From the NCBI GenBank assembly GCA_029779755.1, contig JAKOZZ010000184.1:1-58460 (forward strand): a DNA stretch of 58,460 nucleotides, written 5' to 3'. Positions 41,082-50,652 of this stretch are shown piece after piece. Within the stretch, counting starts at the first letter, position 1, and each line of letters starts with the position of its first letter. Source of the stretch: Pseudomonadota bacterium. GTDB lineage: Bacteria; Pseudomonadota; Gammaproteobacteria; Burkholderiales; Burkholderiaceae_E. The notes beneath the pieces are model-generated. The model was not told the origin of the DNA, did not search any database, and was given only the letters and a program-made list of their open reading frames with translations. The position numbers and the translations under genes are program-made.

Positions 41082-41145
41082 TCTTAGAATACCCGATCGC
41101 CGCTCAGCGTTCGTTCCGAGCGTGCGCACGACAGGAGAACGAGGG

Positions 41146-43110
41146 ATGACGACGTCGACGGAATTCGACGCGGCGCGGCTCGAGCGCGCGCTGGCGCAGG
41201 CCGATCTGCGGGTGCTGCTGATGGTGGTGTTCCATCTGACCGGCGACGAGCGGTGGCTGAACCCGCCGTACCGCCCCGTGCGCGACACCACACTGATCGC
41301 CGACCCGAACGCCGGTCTCGACGCGGCGGTGGGCGCGGAGATCCGTGCGGCCGCGCAGGCGGCGCTGCTCGCCGGGCGCCCGCCCGCGGTGCGCGATCCC
41401 GGCGACGCGCTGATGAACCGCATGATGCGCGTGTGCCTGAACGAGCGCGTGCCCGAGGAGTACTCGGGGATGATGCGCGAGGAGGTCGGGTTCTGCCCCC
41501 GGTTCACCACCTGGACGGATCCCGAGGCGGCACGCGCGAAGATCGCGCAGCGCCCCTTCCGCGTGGGGGTGGTCGGGGCCGGCGCGGCCGGCATCATCCT
41601 CGCCACCCATCTGCGCCGGCTCGGCATCGACTTCGTCGTCTTCGAGCAGGGCGCCGACGTCGGCGGCACCTGGCGCGCGCACCGCTACCCGGGCTGCAGC
41701 GTCGACACGCCCAACCACGCCTACTCGTTCTCGTTCGGCACCCGCTACCCGTGGTCGCGCTACTTCGCGCCGCGCGCGCAGATCCAGGACTACATGGAGC
41801 GCATCGCCGACGAGACCGGCATCCGCCCGCACATCCGCTTCTCGACGACCGTCGAGCGCGCGACCTGGGACGACGCGGCCCGGCGCTGGCAGGTGCAGGT
41901 GCGCGATGCGGCCGGCGTGCGCGTCGAGTCGGTGAACGTGTTCATCAGCGCGATCGGGCAGCTCAGCGACCCGTACCGGATGCCGATCGCGGGCGAGGAC
42001 ACCTTCCCCGGGCCGCTGTTCCATCCGATGCACTGGCCGGCCGATCTGGACGTCGCCGGCAAGCGCGTCGCGCTGATCGGCACCGGCGCCACCGCAATGC
42101 AGATCGTGCCCGAGATCGCGCCTGCGGTCGCGCAGCTGACGATCTACCAGCGCACCCCGCAGTGGGCGCGCCCGATCCCGCGCTATCACGATCCCATCGA
42201 CGAGGATCAGCAGTGGCTGCTGAGCAGCGTGCCCTTCTATGCGGAGTGGTTCCGGCTGACCATGCTGTGGCGCTACGGTGACGGGCTGCTGCCCACGCTG
42301 CGCAAGGACCCGGCCTGGCCGCACCCCACGCGGTCGGTGAACGCGACCAACGAGCGTCACCGCCAGGAGATGCTCCGCTACATCGAGTCCGAGCTCGACG
42401 GCCGTCCCGACCTGCTCGCCAAGGCGATTCCCGACTACCCGCCCTACGGCAAGCGCATCCTGCTGGACGCCGGCTGGTACCAGGCGCTGCGGCGCCCGAA
42501 CGTCGAGCTCGTCACCGAGCGCGTCGACCGCATCGAGGGCGACACCCTGGTGGCGTCGGACGGCCGCCGCCGCGGGGCGGAGGTCGTGATCGTGGCGACC
42601 GGCTACGACGTGAACTCGATGACCGCGCGCCTGAACGTCACCGGGCGCACGGGCCGCACGCTGGCCGAGGTCTGGGGCCGGGACGACCCGTTCGCCTACC
42701 TGAGTGCCGCGGTGCCCGAGTTCCCGAACCTGTTCATCGTCTACGGCCCCAACACCGGTCTGGCGCACGGCGGCAGCGCGATCTTCATGGACGAGTGCGT
42801 GGCGCGCTACGTGGTCGACTTCGTCGTGCGCATGGTCGAGGACGGGCTGGAGACGGTCGAGGCCGATCCCGAGGCCACGCGCGCGTATACCGCGCGCGTG
42901 GACGCCGAGCACGAGGCGCTGGTGTGGAGCGCGCCCGGGCTGGCCAGCTACTACCGCAACACGAAGGGGCGCGTGACCTCTGCCAACCCGTGGCGCATGG
43001 TCGACATCTGGTCGATGACGCGGCGGGCCGACCCCGAGCACTACCGCGTCACGCGGGTGGCTGACGGCGGCACCCCGCGCGGGCACGCCGCCACGGGCAC
43101 GCGCACATGA
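41146..43110 (+). CDS. flavin-containing / Baeyer-Villiger monooxygenase (4-hydroxyacetophenone monooxygenase-like)
   Basis: VGVVGAGAAGIILATHLRRLGIDFVVFEQGADVGGTWRAHRYPGCSVDTPNHAYSFSF; second GxGxxA VALIGTGATAMQIVPEIAP; HAPMO-type N-terminal extension. Confidence 0.9.
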   Translation: MTTSTEFDAARLERALAQADLRVLLMVVFHLTGDERWLNPPYRPVRDTTLIADPNAGLDAAVGAEIRAAAQAALLAGRPPAVRDPGDALMNRMMRVCLNERVPEEYSGMMREEVGFCPRFTTWTDPEAARAKIAQRPFRVGVVGAGAAGIILATHLRRLGIDFVVFEQGADVGGTWRAHRYPGCSVDTPNHAYSFSFGTRYPWSRYFAPRAQIQDYMERIADETGIRPHIRFSTTVERATWDDAARRWQVQVRDAAGVRVESVNVFISAIGQLSDPYRMPIAGEDTFPGPLFHPMHWPADLDVAGKRVALIGTGATAMQIVPEIAPAVAQLTIYQRTPQWARPIPRYHDPIDEDQQWLLSSVPFYAEWFRLTMLWRYGDGLLPTLRKDPAWPHPTRSVNATNERHRQEMLRYIESELDGRPDLLAKAIPDYPPYGKRILLDAGWYQALRRPNVELVTERVDRIEGDTLVASDGRRRGAEVVIVATGYDVNSMTARLNVTGRTGRTLAEVWGRDDPFAYLSAAVPEFPNLFIVYGPNTGLAHGGSAIFMDECVARYVVDFVVRMVEDGLETVEADPEATRAYTARVDAEHEALVWSAPGLASYYRNTKGRVTSANPWRMVDIWSMTRRADPEHYRVTRVADGGTPRGHAATGTRT

Positions 43111-43856
43111 CCGGCATCACGCTGCACGTGGCGCATCACGTCGCCACGATCACGCTCGATCGCCCGCCGGTCAATGCGCTGTCGCACGCGATGATGCAGG
43201 CGCTGATCGATGCCCTGCGCCGCGCGGACGCCGACGACAACGTGCGCGCGGTGGTGCTCACCGGCGCGGGACGCTGCTTCTGCGCGGGCATCGATCTCAA
43301 GGAGCAGCTCGCCGCGCTCGAGGCCGGCCGGCCCGGTCCGGCCAGCCTGGGCCCGGCGCTGTACGACGCGCTGCTGAACGGGCGCAAGCCGACGATCGCC
43401 GCCATCAACGGCCCGGCGCTGGGAGCGGGCGTGGGCATCTCGGCCTCGTGCTGCATCCTGGTCGCCAGCGAGACCGCACGGTTCGGCCTGCCCGAGATCG
43501 ACGTCGGCATGCTGGGCGGCGCGCGCCATGCGATGCGGGTGCTGGGGCACTCCGCGGTCAACCGCATGCTGCTCACCGGCCGCGCGCTCGACGCCGCCGA
43601 GCTCTACCGGCGTGGCGCCGTCGAGGCCTGCCTGCCGCCGGCCGAGCTGCTGCCCTACGCCCACGTGATCGCCGGCGAGATCGCCGCGAAAGACCCGCAC
43701 GCCGTGCTGCTGGCCCGCCGCAGCCTGGCGCGCGTCGAGGACCTGGGCGTGCTCGACGGGTACGCCATCGAGGCGCAGATGGCCGAATCTCTGGCCGGAT
43801 CGACCGCCGGTCGCGCGGCGATGCAGGCGTTCGCCGCACGATCGCGCGGCGTGTAA
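43107..43856 (+). CDS. enoyl-CoA hydratase/isomerase family protein
   Basis: MTGITLHVAHHVATITLDRPPVNALSHAMMQALIDAL...VVLTGAGRCFCAGIDLKE; ATGA overlap with the upstream gene. Confidence 0.93.
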   Translation: MTGITLHVAHHVATITLDRPPVNALSHAMMQALIDALRRADADDNVRAVVLTGAGRCFCAGIDLKEQLAALEAGRPGPASLGPALYDALLNGRKPTIAAINGPALGAGVGISASCCILVASETARFGLPEIDVGMLGGARHAMRVLGHSAVNRMLLTGRALDAAELYRRGAVEACLPPAELLPYAHVIAGEIAAKDPHAVLLARRSLARVEDLGVLDGYAIEAQMAESLAGSTAGRAAMQAFAARSRGV

Positions 43857-43938
43857 GGCCCCCCGGGCGGTGCCGACTGCGCACAAGATCGTGCGCCGTG
43901 CTCCGTTGACCATAGGCCTCCGCCCGTCGGGGTGTTGA

Positions 43939-43968
43939 TTGACAGCGATTTGACGCAACGCACAAAAT
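43939..43968 (+). promoter_or_regulatory. sigma70-like promoter TTGACA-N18-CAAAAT upstream of the riboswitch
   Basis: Consensus -35 with a 4/6 -10, about 35 nt upstream of the aptamer core. Confidence 0.45.
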
Positions 43969-43999
43969 CCGCAGGCGGGTTCCGCGAGGAACCCACCGC

Positions 44000-44141
44000 A
44001 CCTCGAGGGGAGTAGCGACGGCGTCGCAGCACCGGATGCCGATGGTGTGCCCGACAATTCGGAAAGTGCGCTTTCCCGGGCCACCACGCAGTCTGCCGCC
44101 GTTTCGCTGACGGAGCGCAGTCGCGCGCAAGACCTTGATGA
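44000..44141 (+). ncRNA. yybP-ykoY (Mn2+) riboswitch-like leader
   Basis: Conserved GGGGAGTAGC (44007-44016) and GCAAGACCTT (44127-44136); P1 pairing TCGAGG (44003-44008)/CCTTGA (44133-44138); P2 hairpin GCGAC-GGC-GTCGC (44015-44027). Confidence 0.82.
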
Positions 44142-44248
44142 CGTCGTCCTGCCTGGGTGGCCTCACTCCCGGCCGGGCCGGCATCGGGTCTCGCCGTGCA
44201 GGAGATCGATGCCGTTCGTATCGAACCTGCACGACGTGGACCGCACCG

Positions 44249-45505
44249 ATGATTCCTACCTTCCCGCCGTTCCTGCACACCGTCCGCGCGGCGCTGTGCG
44301 CCGGTCTGCTGTGGGCCGGCACGCCGGTGCACGCCGCGGACTACACGATCGGCCGCCTGCTGAGCATCGCCGAGCAGTCCAGCCCCGTGCTGGCCGCCGC
44401 CCGGGCCGAGGCGCGCGCCGTGCGCGCGGGCATCCTCACCGCCCAGACGCTGCCCAACCCCACCTTGCAGGTCGGCCCGTCGTGGCTGCGCGCGCGCACC
44501 ACGGGCGCAAGCGGCGGTTCCGGGCTGTCGATGGCGGTCACCCAGCGCATCGAGCGCCCCGACCTGCGCCAGGCGCGCATCCAGACCGCGGCGCTGGCGG
44601 CGCAGTCCGGCGACCTGAACGTGGTGATCACCGAGAACAGCCTCTTCGCCGAGATCAAGACGCGCTTCTACAACGTGCTGCGCCAGCAGGAGGCGGTGCA
44701 GGCCGCGAGCGAAGATCTCGCGCTCACCGAGCAGATCCGCGAGCGCACCGCCGTGCGCGTGCGCACCGGCGAAGGCGCACGCTTCGACCTGATCCGCGCC
44801 GAGGCCGAGGCGGCCAACGCCGCCAAGGCGCTGGAGCGCGCCCGCGCCAGGCTCGAGCAGGCCCGCGCACTGCTGCGCGAGGTGGTGGGCGAGAGCCTGC
44901 CGCCCGACTTCACGCTGAGCCAGGACTTCTACCGCAGCCTGCCGACGGCCGACTACGGCGAGCTGCTCACCTCGCTGTCGGTCGACAACCCCGTGCTGCA
45001 GCGCGCGGTCACCGAGGTCGAGCGCGCCCGTCGCCAGGTCGACGTCGAGCAGCGGCAGGTGATGCCCGGCGTCGAGGTCTACGTGGGACGGGACCGCGAC
45101 CCCGAACTGTCCACCACCCGGATGGGCCTGTCGCTGACGATTCCGCTGACCGATCGCCGCGCCGGCCCGATCGAGGAGGCCCGCCGGCTGGTCGAGCGCA
45201 ACGAGGCGCTGCTCGAGCAGCAGCGCCTGGCGCTGCGCCAGCAGTTCGAGGCGGTGTGGCGCGAATACGGCTCGGCGCGTGCGGCGGTGCTGGCGCTCGA
45301 GAACGGCATCATCGACAAGGCCCGCTCCGCGCTGACGATCGCCGAGTCCGCCTACCGCTTCGGCGAGCGCGGCATCCTCGAATTCCTCGACGCCCAGCGG
45401 CAGTTCCGCCTGGTGCGCAACGAACTGATCGAAGCCCGCTTCGAGACCTACGCAGCGAAGGCAGAGCTCGAGCGCCTGTCCGCACGCGAAATCCGTGGAG
45501 AATGA
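44249..45505 (+). CDS. TolC family outer-membrane efflux protein (CzcC/CusC-like)
   Basis: Signal peptide then YTIGRLLSIAEQSSPVLAAARAEARAVRAGILTAQTLPNPTLQVG. Confidence 0.92.
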   Translation: MIPTFPPFLHTVRAALCAGLLWAGTPVHAADYTIGRLLSIAEQSSPVLAAARAEARAVRAGILTAQTLPNPTLQVGPSWLRARTTGASGGSGLSMAVTQRIERPDLRQARIQTAALAAQSGDLNVVITENSLFAEIKTRFYNVLRQQEAVQAASEDLALTEQIRERTAVRVRTGEGARFDLIRAEAEAANAAKALERARARLEQARALLREVVGESLPPDFTLSQDFYRSLPTADYGELLTSLSVDNPVLQRAVTEVERARRQVDVEQRQVMPGVEVYVGRDRDPELSTTRMGLSLTIPLTDRRAGPIEEARRLVERNEALLEQQRLALRQQFEAVWREYGSARAAVLALENGIIDKARSALTIAESAYRFGERGILEFLDAQRQFRLVRNELIEARFETYAAKAELERLSAREIRGE

Positions 45506-45506
45506 G

Positions 45507-46835
45507 ATGACCCTGGCCCTGCCCCGAATGCACCGCCGCGTCGGCTCCGCGCGTATCACCGCGCGCGCCGCCGACGCCGCACGCGCACCGTCCGCCACTC
45601 GCGCACGGTCGGCCGCACGTCCGCTGCACGCGGCAGCAACGCGTTTTGCGCTGCCGCTGCTGGCCGCCGCCACGCTGCTGGGCCTCGCCGGCTGCCAGGA
45701 CCGGGCGAGCGCGCCCGCGGCACCGGCCGCTTCGACCGGTGAAGCCACCCAGAAGGCCGGCGCCTCGGCCAGGAAGCAGGCGCCCGCCAACCCCGACGAG
45801 GTGCAGGCCACTGCGGCCCTGGCCCAATACGTCAAGACGGGCGTCCCGGTCCGCGCCGTGGTGCGGCGCACGCTCCAGATCCCCGGCCGCCTCGAGATGA
45901 ACGAGAACCAGACGGCACGGGTCGGTGCACCGTTCACCGGACGCATCATGTCGCTCAACGCCGTGGTCGGGCAGGTGGTCAGGCGCGGTGACGTGCTGGC
46001 CGAGGTAAGCAGCCCGGAGCTGTCCACCGCACAGCTCGGGTTCCTCAAGGCACATTCGGCCAACGAGCTCGCCGAGCGCGCCGTCGAGCGCGCGAAGCTG
46101 CTGCTGGCCGCCGACGTGATCGGCACCGCCGAACTGCAGCGCCGCGAGAACGAGCTGACCGTGGCCCGGGCCGAGAAGCGTGCCTCCACCGATCAGTTGC
46201 GTGTGCTCGGACTGCCGATGGCGGTCATCCAGCGGCTCGAGAGCACCGGCCAGCTCGTGGCCAGCACGCCGGTGACCGCGACCAAGACCGGCACGATCAT
46301 CGAGCGCAAGGCAGCCATCGGGCAGGTCGTCGACCCGACGGACGAACTGTTCACGATCTCGAACCTCGACTCGATCTGGGCGGTGGCCGACGTGCCCGAG
46401 CAGGAAGCCCGCGAGCTGCGCCGCGGTCAGCGTGTGCACCTGGACATCCCGGCGCTGCGCAACGGGAAGCGGCTCGGCACCATCGAGTTCGTCTCCGACC
46501 TGGTCAACCCGGAAACCCGGACGATCCAGGTGCGCATGGCGCTGGCCAATCCGCAGCGCGAATACAAGCCTGCGATGCTGGCGTCGATGGTTCTCGAAGG
46601 TCCGGAGGAGTCGCACCTGGTGGTGCCGCCGTCAGCGATCGTGCGGGAGGAGAACCGCGATCACGTGTTCGTCGCGCTGGGCAACGACCGCTACGTGCTG
46701 CGCCCGATCACCGTGGGCATGGAGCACAACGGCCAGCGCGTGGTGCTCAGCGGCCTGCAGGAGCATGACCAGATCGTCACGAACGGGGCCTTCCATCTGA
46801 ACAACGAGCGCAAGCTGCGCGCCTCCGGGGGCTGA
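45507..46835 (+). CDS. RND periplasmic adaptor (CzcB/CusB-like), lipoprotein
   Basis: Lipobox LLGLAGC; GAPFTGRIMSLNAVVGQVVRRGDVLAEVSSPEL; TKTGTIIERKAAIGQVVDPTDELFTISNLDSIWAVADV. Confidence 0.92.
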   Translation: MTLALPRMHRRVGSARITARAADAARAPSATRARSAARPLHAAATRFALPLLAAATLLGLAGCQDRASAPAAPAASTGEATQKAGASARKQAPANPDEVQATAALAQYVKTGVPVRAVVRRTLQIPGRLEMNENQTARVGAPFTGRIMSLNAVVGQVVRRGDVLAEVSSPELSTAQLGFLKAHSANELAERAVERAKLLLAADVIGTAELQRRENELTVARAEKRASTDQLRVLGLPMAVIQRLESTGQLVASTPVTATKTGTIIERKAAIGQVVDPTDELFTISNLDSIWAVADVPEQEARELRRGQRVHLDIPALRNGKRLGTIEFVSDLVNPETRTIQVRMALANPQREYKPAMLASMVLEGPEESHLVVPPSAIVREENRDHVFVALGNDRYVLRPITVGMEHNGQRVVLSGLQEHDQIVTNGAFHLNNERKLRASGG

Positions 46836-46841
46836 GCGGTC

Positions 46842-49800
46842 ATGATCGAATCCCTCGTCCGGACGGCGCTGCATCAGCGCCTGATCGTGCTCGTCGTCGC
46901 GCTCATCCTGCTCGCGTTCGGCGCCGACGCCACCCGCAAGCTGTCGGTCGACGCGTTCCCCGACGTCACCACCGTGCAGGTGCAGATCGCCACCGAGGCG
47001 CCGGGCCGCTCGCCGGAGGAAGTCGAGCGCTTCGTCACCGTGCCGCTCGAGATCGCGATGACCGGCCTGCCCGGCCTGACCGAGATGCGCTCGCTGAACA
47101 AGCCCGCGCTGTCGCTGATCACGCTGGTCTTCACCGACCAGACCAACGTCTACTTCGCGCGCCAGCTGGTGATGGAGCGGTTGCAGGAGGTCACGTCGCG
47201 CATGCCGCCGGGCGTGACCCCGGTGCTGGGCCCGGTGTCGAGCGCGCTGGGCGAGGTCTACCAGTACACGCTGGAGCGCGCCGACGACGGCGACCGCGCA
47301 CTCACGCGCGCCGAGCTCACCGAGCGGCGCGTGGTGCAGGACTGGGTGGTGCGTCCGCTGCTGCGTTCGATCCCGGGTGTTGCCGAGATCAACTCCACGG
47401 GCGGCTACGTGCGTCAGTACCAGGTGCTGGCCGACCCGGCCAAGCTGCGCTACTACAAGGTGTCACTGAACGACGTGCATCGCGCACTGGCCGAGAACAA
47501 CGCCAACTCGGGCGGCGGCATCCTGCCGCAGGGCGCCGAGCAGTTCCTGGTGCGCGGCGTGGGCCTGATCCGCAGCCTCGACGACATCGGCACCATCGTG
47601 CTGAAGGAGGTCAGCGGCACGCCGGTCTTCCTGCGCGACGTCGCATCGATCACCCTCGGCGACGAGGTGCGCTACGGCGCGATGATCAAGAACGGTGTCA
47701 CCGAATCGGTCGGGGGCATCGTCATGATGATCCGGGCGGGCAACGCCAAGGAAGTCGTCAGCCGCGTGAAGAAGCGCGTCGACGAGATCAACGCGAAGGG
47801 CATGCTGCCCGACGGCCTGAAGATCGTGCCGTACTACGACCGCTCCGAGCTGGTCGACGCGGCGCTCTGGACGGTGACCAAGGTGCTGCTCGAAGGCGCG
47901 GTCTTCGTGATGATCGTGCTGTTCCTGTTCCTGGGCGACCTGCGCTCGAGCCTGGTGGTGATCGCCACGCTGGTGCTCACGCCGGTGATCACGTTCATCG
48001 TGATGAACCGCATCGGGCTGTCGGCCAACCTGATGTCGCTGGGCGGCCTGGCGATCGCCATCGGACTGATGATCGACGGCTCGGTGGTGGTCGTGGAGAA
48101 CGCGTTTGCGCAGCTCGGCCACCGCAAGGGCGTCGACCGCCTGCGCGTGGTGTTCGAGGCCGTGCGCGACGTGGCCACGCCGGTGGTGTTCGGCATCGGC
48201 ATCATCATCCTGGTGTTCCTGCCGCTGATGACGCTCACCGGCATGGAAGGCAAGATGTTCGCGCCGCTGGCGTACACGATCGCGATCGCGCTCACGATCT
48301 CGCTGGTCATCTCGCTGACCCTGACGCCGGCCCTGTCGATGTACGTGCTCAAGGGCGGCGACGAGCACGACACCTGGCTGATCGCACGCCTGAAGCGGCC
48401 CTACCTGAAGCTGCTGCACCTGGCATTGCGCAACCCGACGCGCACCGTCGCGATCGCCGGCGCCGCCTTCGTCGGTGCGCTTGCGCTGGTGCCGATGCTG
48501 GGCACGTCCTTCATCCCCGAGATGAAGGAAGGGTCGGTGTCGCCCAACATGGACCGCGTCGCCAACATCTCGCTGAACGAATCCATCGCGATGGAGATGG
48601 AAGCGATGAAGCTGGTGCGTGACGTCCCGGGTGTGAAGGTCGTTGTCTCGCGCCTCGGCCGCGGCGACAGCCCGGCCGACCCGGCCGGGCCGAACGAGGC
48701 CGACGTGATCGCCACGCTGAAGCCACGCGACGAATGGCCCGAGGGCTGGACACAGGACACGATCGCCGACGAGATGCGCCAGAAGCTTTCGCGGTTTCCG
48801 GGTGTGCAGGTGGTGATGGCCCAGCCGATCTCCGACCGCGTCGACGAGATGGTCACCGGCGTGCGCTCCGACGTGGCCGTGAAGATCTTCGGCGACGACA
48901 TGGAGATGCTGCGCGACAAGGCCGGCGAGGTGGCGGCCGTCGCCGCGCAGATCCAGGGTCTGCGCGACCAGCGCATCGAGCGGGTGGGCGGCCAGCAGTA
49001 CCTGACGCTCACGATCGACCGGCAGGCGATCGCTCGTGCCGGGCTCAACGCGGCCGACGTGCACGACGTGATCGAGACGGCGATCGGCGGCAAGGTCGCC
49101 ACCGACATCTTCGAGGGCGAGCGCCGCTTCCAGGCGGTGGTGCGCCTGCCCGAATCGATGCGCGACTCGGTCGACGAGATCCGCAAGATCACGGTGACCG
49201 CGCCGGGCGGCGCACTGGTGCCGCTGGACAACCTGGCGCGCATCGAAGTCAACGAAGGTCCGGCGCAGATCAGCCGCGAGACCGGCAAGCGCCGCATCGT
49301 GGTGGCGATCAACGTGCAGGACCGCGACCTCGGCGGCTTCGTCGCCGAGCTGCGCAGCAAGGTCGAATCGCAGGTGAAGCTGCCCGAGGGCTACTACTAC
49401 GAGTGGGGCGGCACCTTCCAGAACATGGAGCGCGCGCTGAGCCACCTGACGATCATCGTGCCGGCCACGGTCGCGGCGATCTTCTTCCTGCTGTTCCTGC
49501 TGTTCTCGTCGGTGCGGTTCGCGGCGCTGATCATCACCGTGCTGCCCTTCGCGTCGATCGGCGGCATCGTCGGCCTGTTCGTCAGCCGAGAGTACCTGTC
49601 GGTGCCCGCGTCGGTGGGCTTCATCGCGCTGTGGGGCATCGCCGTGCTCAACGGCGTGGTGCTGGTGTCCTACATCCGCAAGCTGCGGCGCGAAGGGCAC
49701 GACACGCTCGGCGCGATCGTCGAGGGCGCCACGCAGCGCTTCCGCCCGGTGCTGATGACGGCGACGGTGGCGATGCTGGGCCTGATCCCGTTCCTGTTCG

Positions 49801-50024
49801 CGACCGGGCCGGGCTCCGAGGTGCAGCGTCCGCTGGCGATCGTCGTGATCGGCGGGCTGATCACCTGCACGCTGCTGACGCTGATCGTGGTGCCGGTGCT
49901 GTACCGCTGGTTCGAGAACCCGGCGGCCGAGGACGCGCTCGCCGCGGTCGAGAAGCAGGTGCAGGCACGCCGTGCGGCGCGGGCCGCGGCGCTCGAGGCG
50001 GCGGGCGACGCGCGCCCGCATTGA
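46842..50024 (+). CDS. heavy-metal-efflux-type RND permease (CusA/CzcA family)
   Basis: FPDVTTVQVQIATEAPGRSPEEVERFVTVPLEIAMTGLPGLTEMRSLNKPALSLITLVF; TM4 IAIGLMIDGSVVVVENAF; 12-TM layout. Confidence 0.95.
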   Translation: MIESLVRTALHQRLIVLVVALILLAFGADATRKLSVDAFPDVTTVQVQIATEAPGRSPEEVERFVTVPLEIAMTGLPGLTEMRSLNKPALSLITLVFTDQTNVYFARQLVMERLQEVTSRMPPGVTPVLGPVSSALGEVYQYTLERADDGDRALTRAELTERRVVQDWVVRPLLRSIPGVAEINSTGGYVRQYQVLADPAKLRYYKVSLNDVHRALAENNANSGGGILPQGAEQFLVRGVGLIRSLDDIGTIVLKEVSGTPVFLRDVASITLGDEVRYGAMIKNGVTESVGGIVMMIRAGNAKEVVSRVKKRVDEINAKGMLPDGLKIVPYYDRSELVDAALWTVTKVLLEGAVFVMIVLFLFLGDLRSSLVVIATLVLTPVITFIVMNRIGLSANLMSLGGLAIAIGLMIDGSVVVVENAFAQLGHRKGVDRLRVVFEAVRDVATPVVFGIGIIILVFLPLMTLTGMEGKMFAPLAYTIAIALTISLVISLTLTPALSMYVLKGGDEHDTWLIARLKRPYLKLLHLALRNPTRTVAIAGAAFVGALALVPMLGTSFIPEMKEGSVSPNMDRVANISLNESIAMEMEAMKLVRDVPGVKVVVSRLGRGDSPADPAGPNEADVIATLKPRDEWPEGWTQDTIADEMRQKLSRFPGVQVVMAQPISDRVDEMVTGVRSDVAVKIFGDDMEMLRDKAGEVAAVAAQIQGLRDQRIERVGGQQYLTLTIDRQAIARAGLNAADVHDVIETAIGGKVATDIFEGERRFQAVVRLPESMRDSVDEIRKITVTAPGGALVPLDNLARIEVNEGPAQISRETGKRRIVVAINVQDRDLGGFVAELRSKVESQVKLPEGYYYEWGGTFQNMERALSHLTIIVPATVAAIFFLLFLLFSSVRFAALIITVLPFASIGGIVGLFVSREYLSVPASVGFIALWGIAVLNGVVLVSYIRKLRREGHDTLGAIVEGATQRFRPVLMTATVAMLGLIPFLFATGPGSEVQRPLAIVVIGGLITCTLLTLIVVPVLYRWFENPAAEDALAAVEKQVQARRAARAAALEAAGDARPH

Positions 50025-50097
50025 GGGCTCGGGCCGGCGCGCCGCCGACGGATTGGCGCGCCCGGTGCGCCGCCGACGCGGCGCGCCGCCCCCCCGC

Positions 50098-50499
50098 TCA
50101 GGCGCCCGCGTCGTCGACGACCGCGACCGCCTCGATCTCCAGCATCATGTCCTCGTGCACCAGCGCCGGCGTCGCCACCAGCGTGCTGGCCGGCAGATGC
50201 CCTTCGAAGCGGCGCGTGCGGATCTCCCGCAGCAGCGCCACCTTCGCCGACGTGAGATCGCGCACGTAGGTGTTCAGCTTCACCACGTGGCGGAACTCGG
50301 CGCCGCCGGCGGCCAGCGCCACCTTCAGGTTGTCGAACACGCGCTCGGCCTGCTCGGCGAAGGTGCTGCCCACCACCTTGCCGGTCTCGTCGACCGACAC
50401 CTGTCCCGACACGTAGACGGTGCGCCCGCCGGTGACGACGGCGGTGTGCGAATAGCTGCCCTTGGACAGGCCGGGGGGATTGAGGAAACGGGTCGCCAT
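50098..50499 (-). CDS. RidA family protein
   Basis: GSYSHTAVVTGGRTVYVSGQVSVDETGKVVGSTFAEQAERVFDNLKVALAAGGAEFRHVVKLNTYV. Confidence 0.92.
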   Translation of the reverse strand: MATRFLNPPGLSKGSYSHTAVVTGGRTVYVSGQVSVDETGKVVGSTFAEQAERVFDNLKVALAAGGAEFRHVVKLNTYVRDLTSAKVALLREIRTRRFEGHLPASTLVATPALVHEDMMLEIEAVAVVDDAGA

Positions 50500-50652
50500 G
50501 TTGCGCTCCTGAACGGGGTGCGACGATCATAGACGACGCGACGGCTCAGGTGATGCCCGCGCGCACCGGAGCCCCTGATGACCCCTGTCGGCAACGAGCG
50601 ACCGCTTCCGGCACCGCCGACGGACGGGACGCCGCGCCCCGTCGGGGCCACG

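Noticed and set aside
47463-50021. 852-aa minus ORF opposite the RND permease
   Set aside because: His/Arg/Gln-rich antisense frame with no domain logic; the RND frame is certain.
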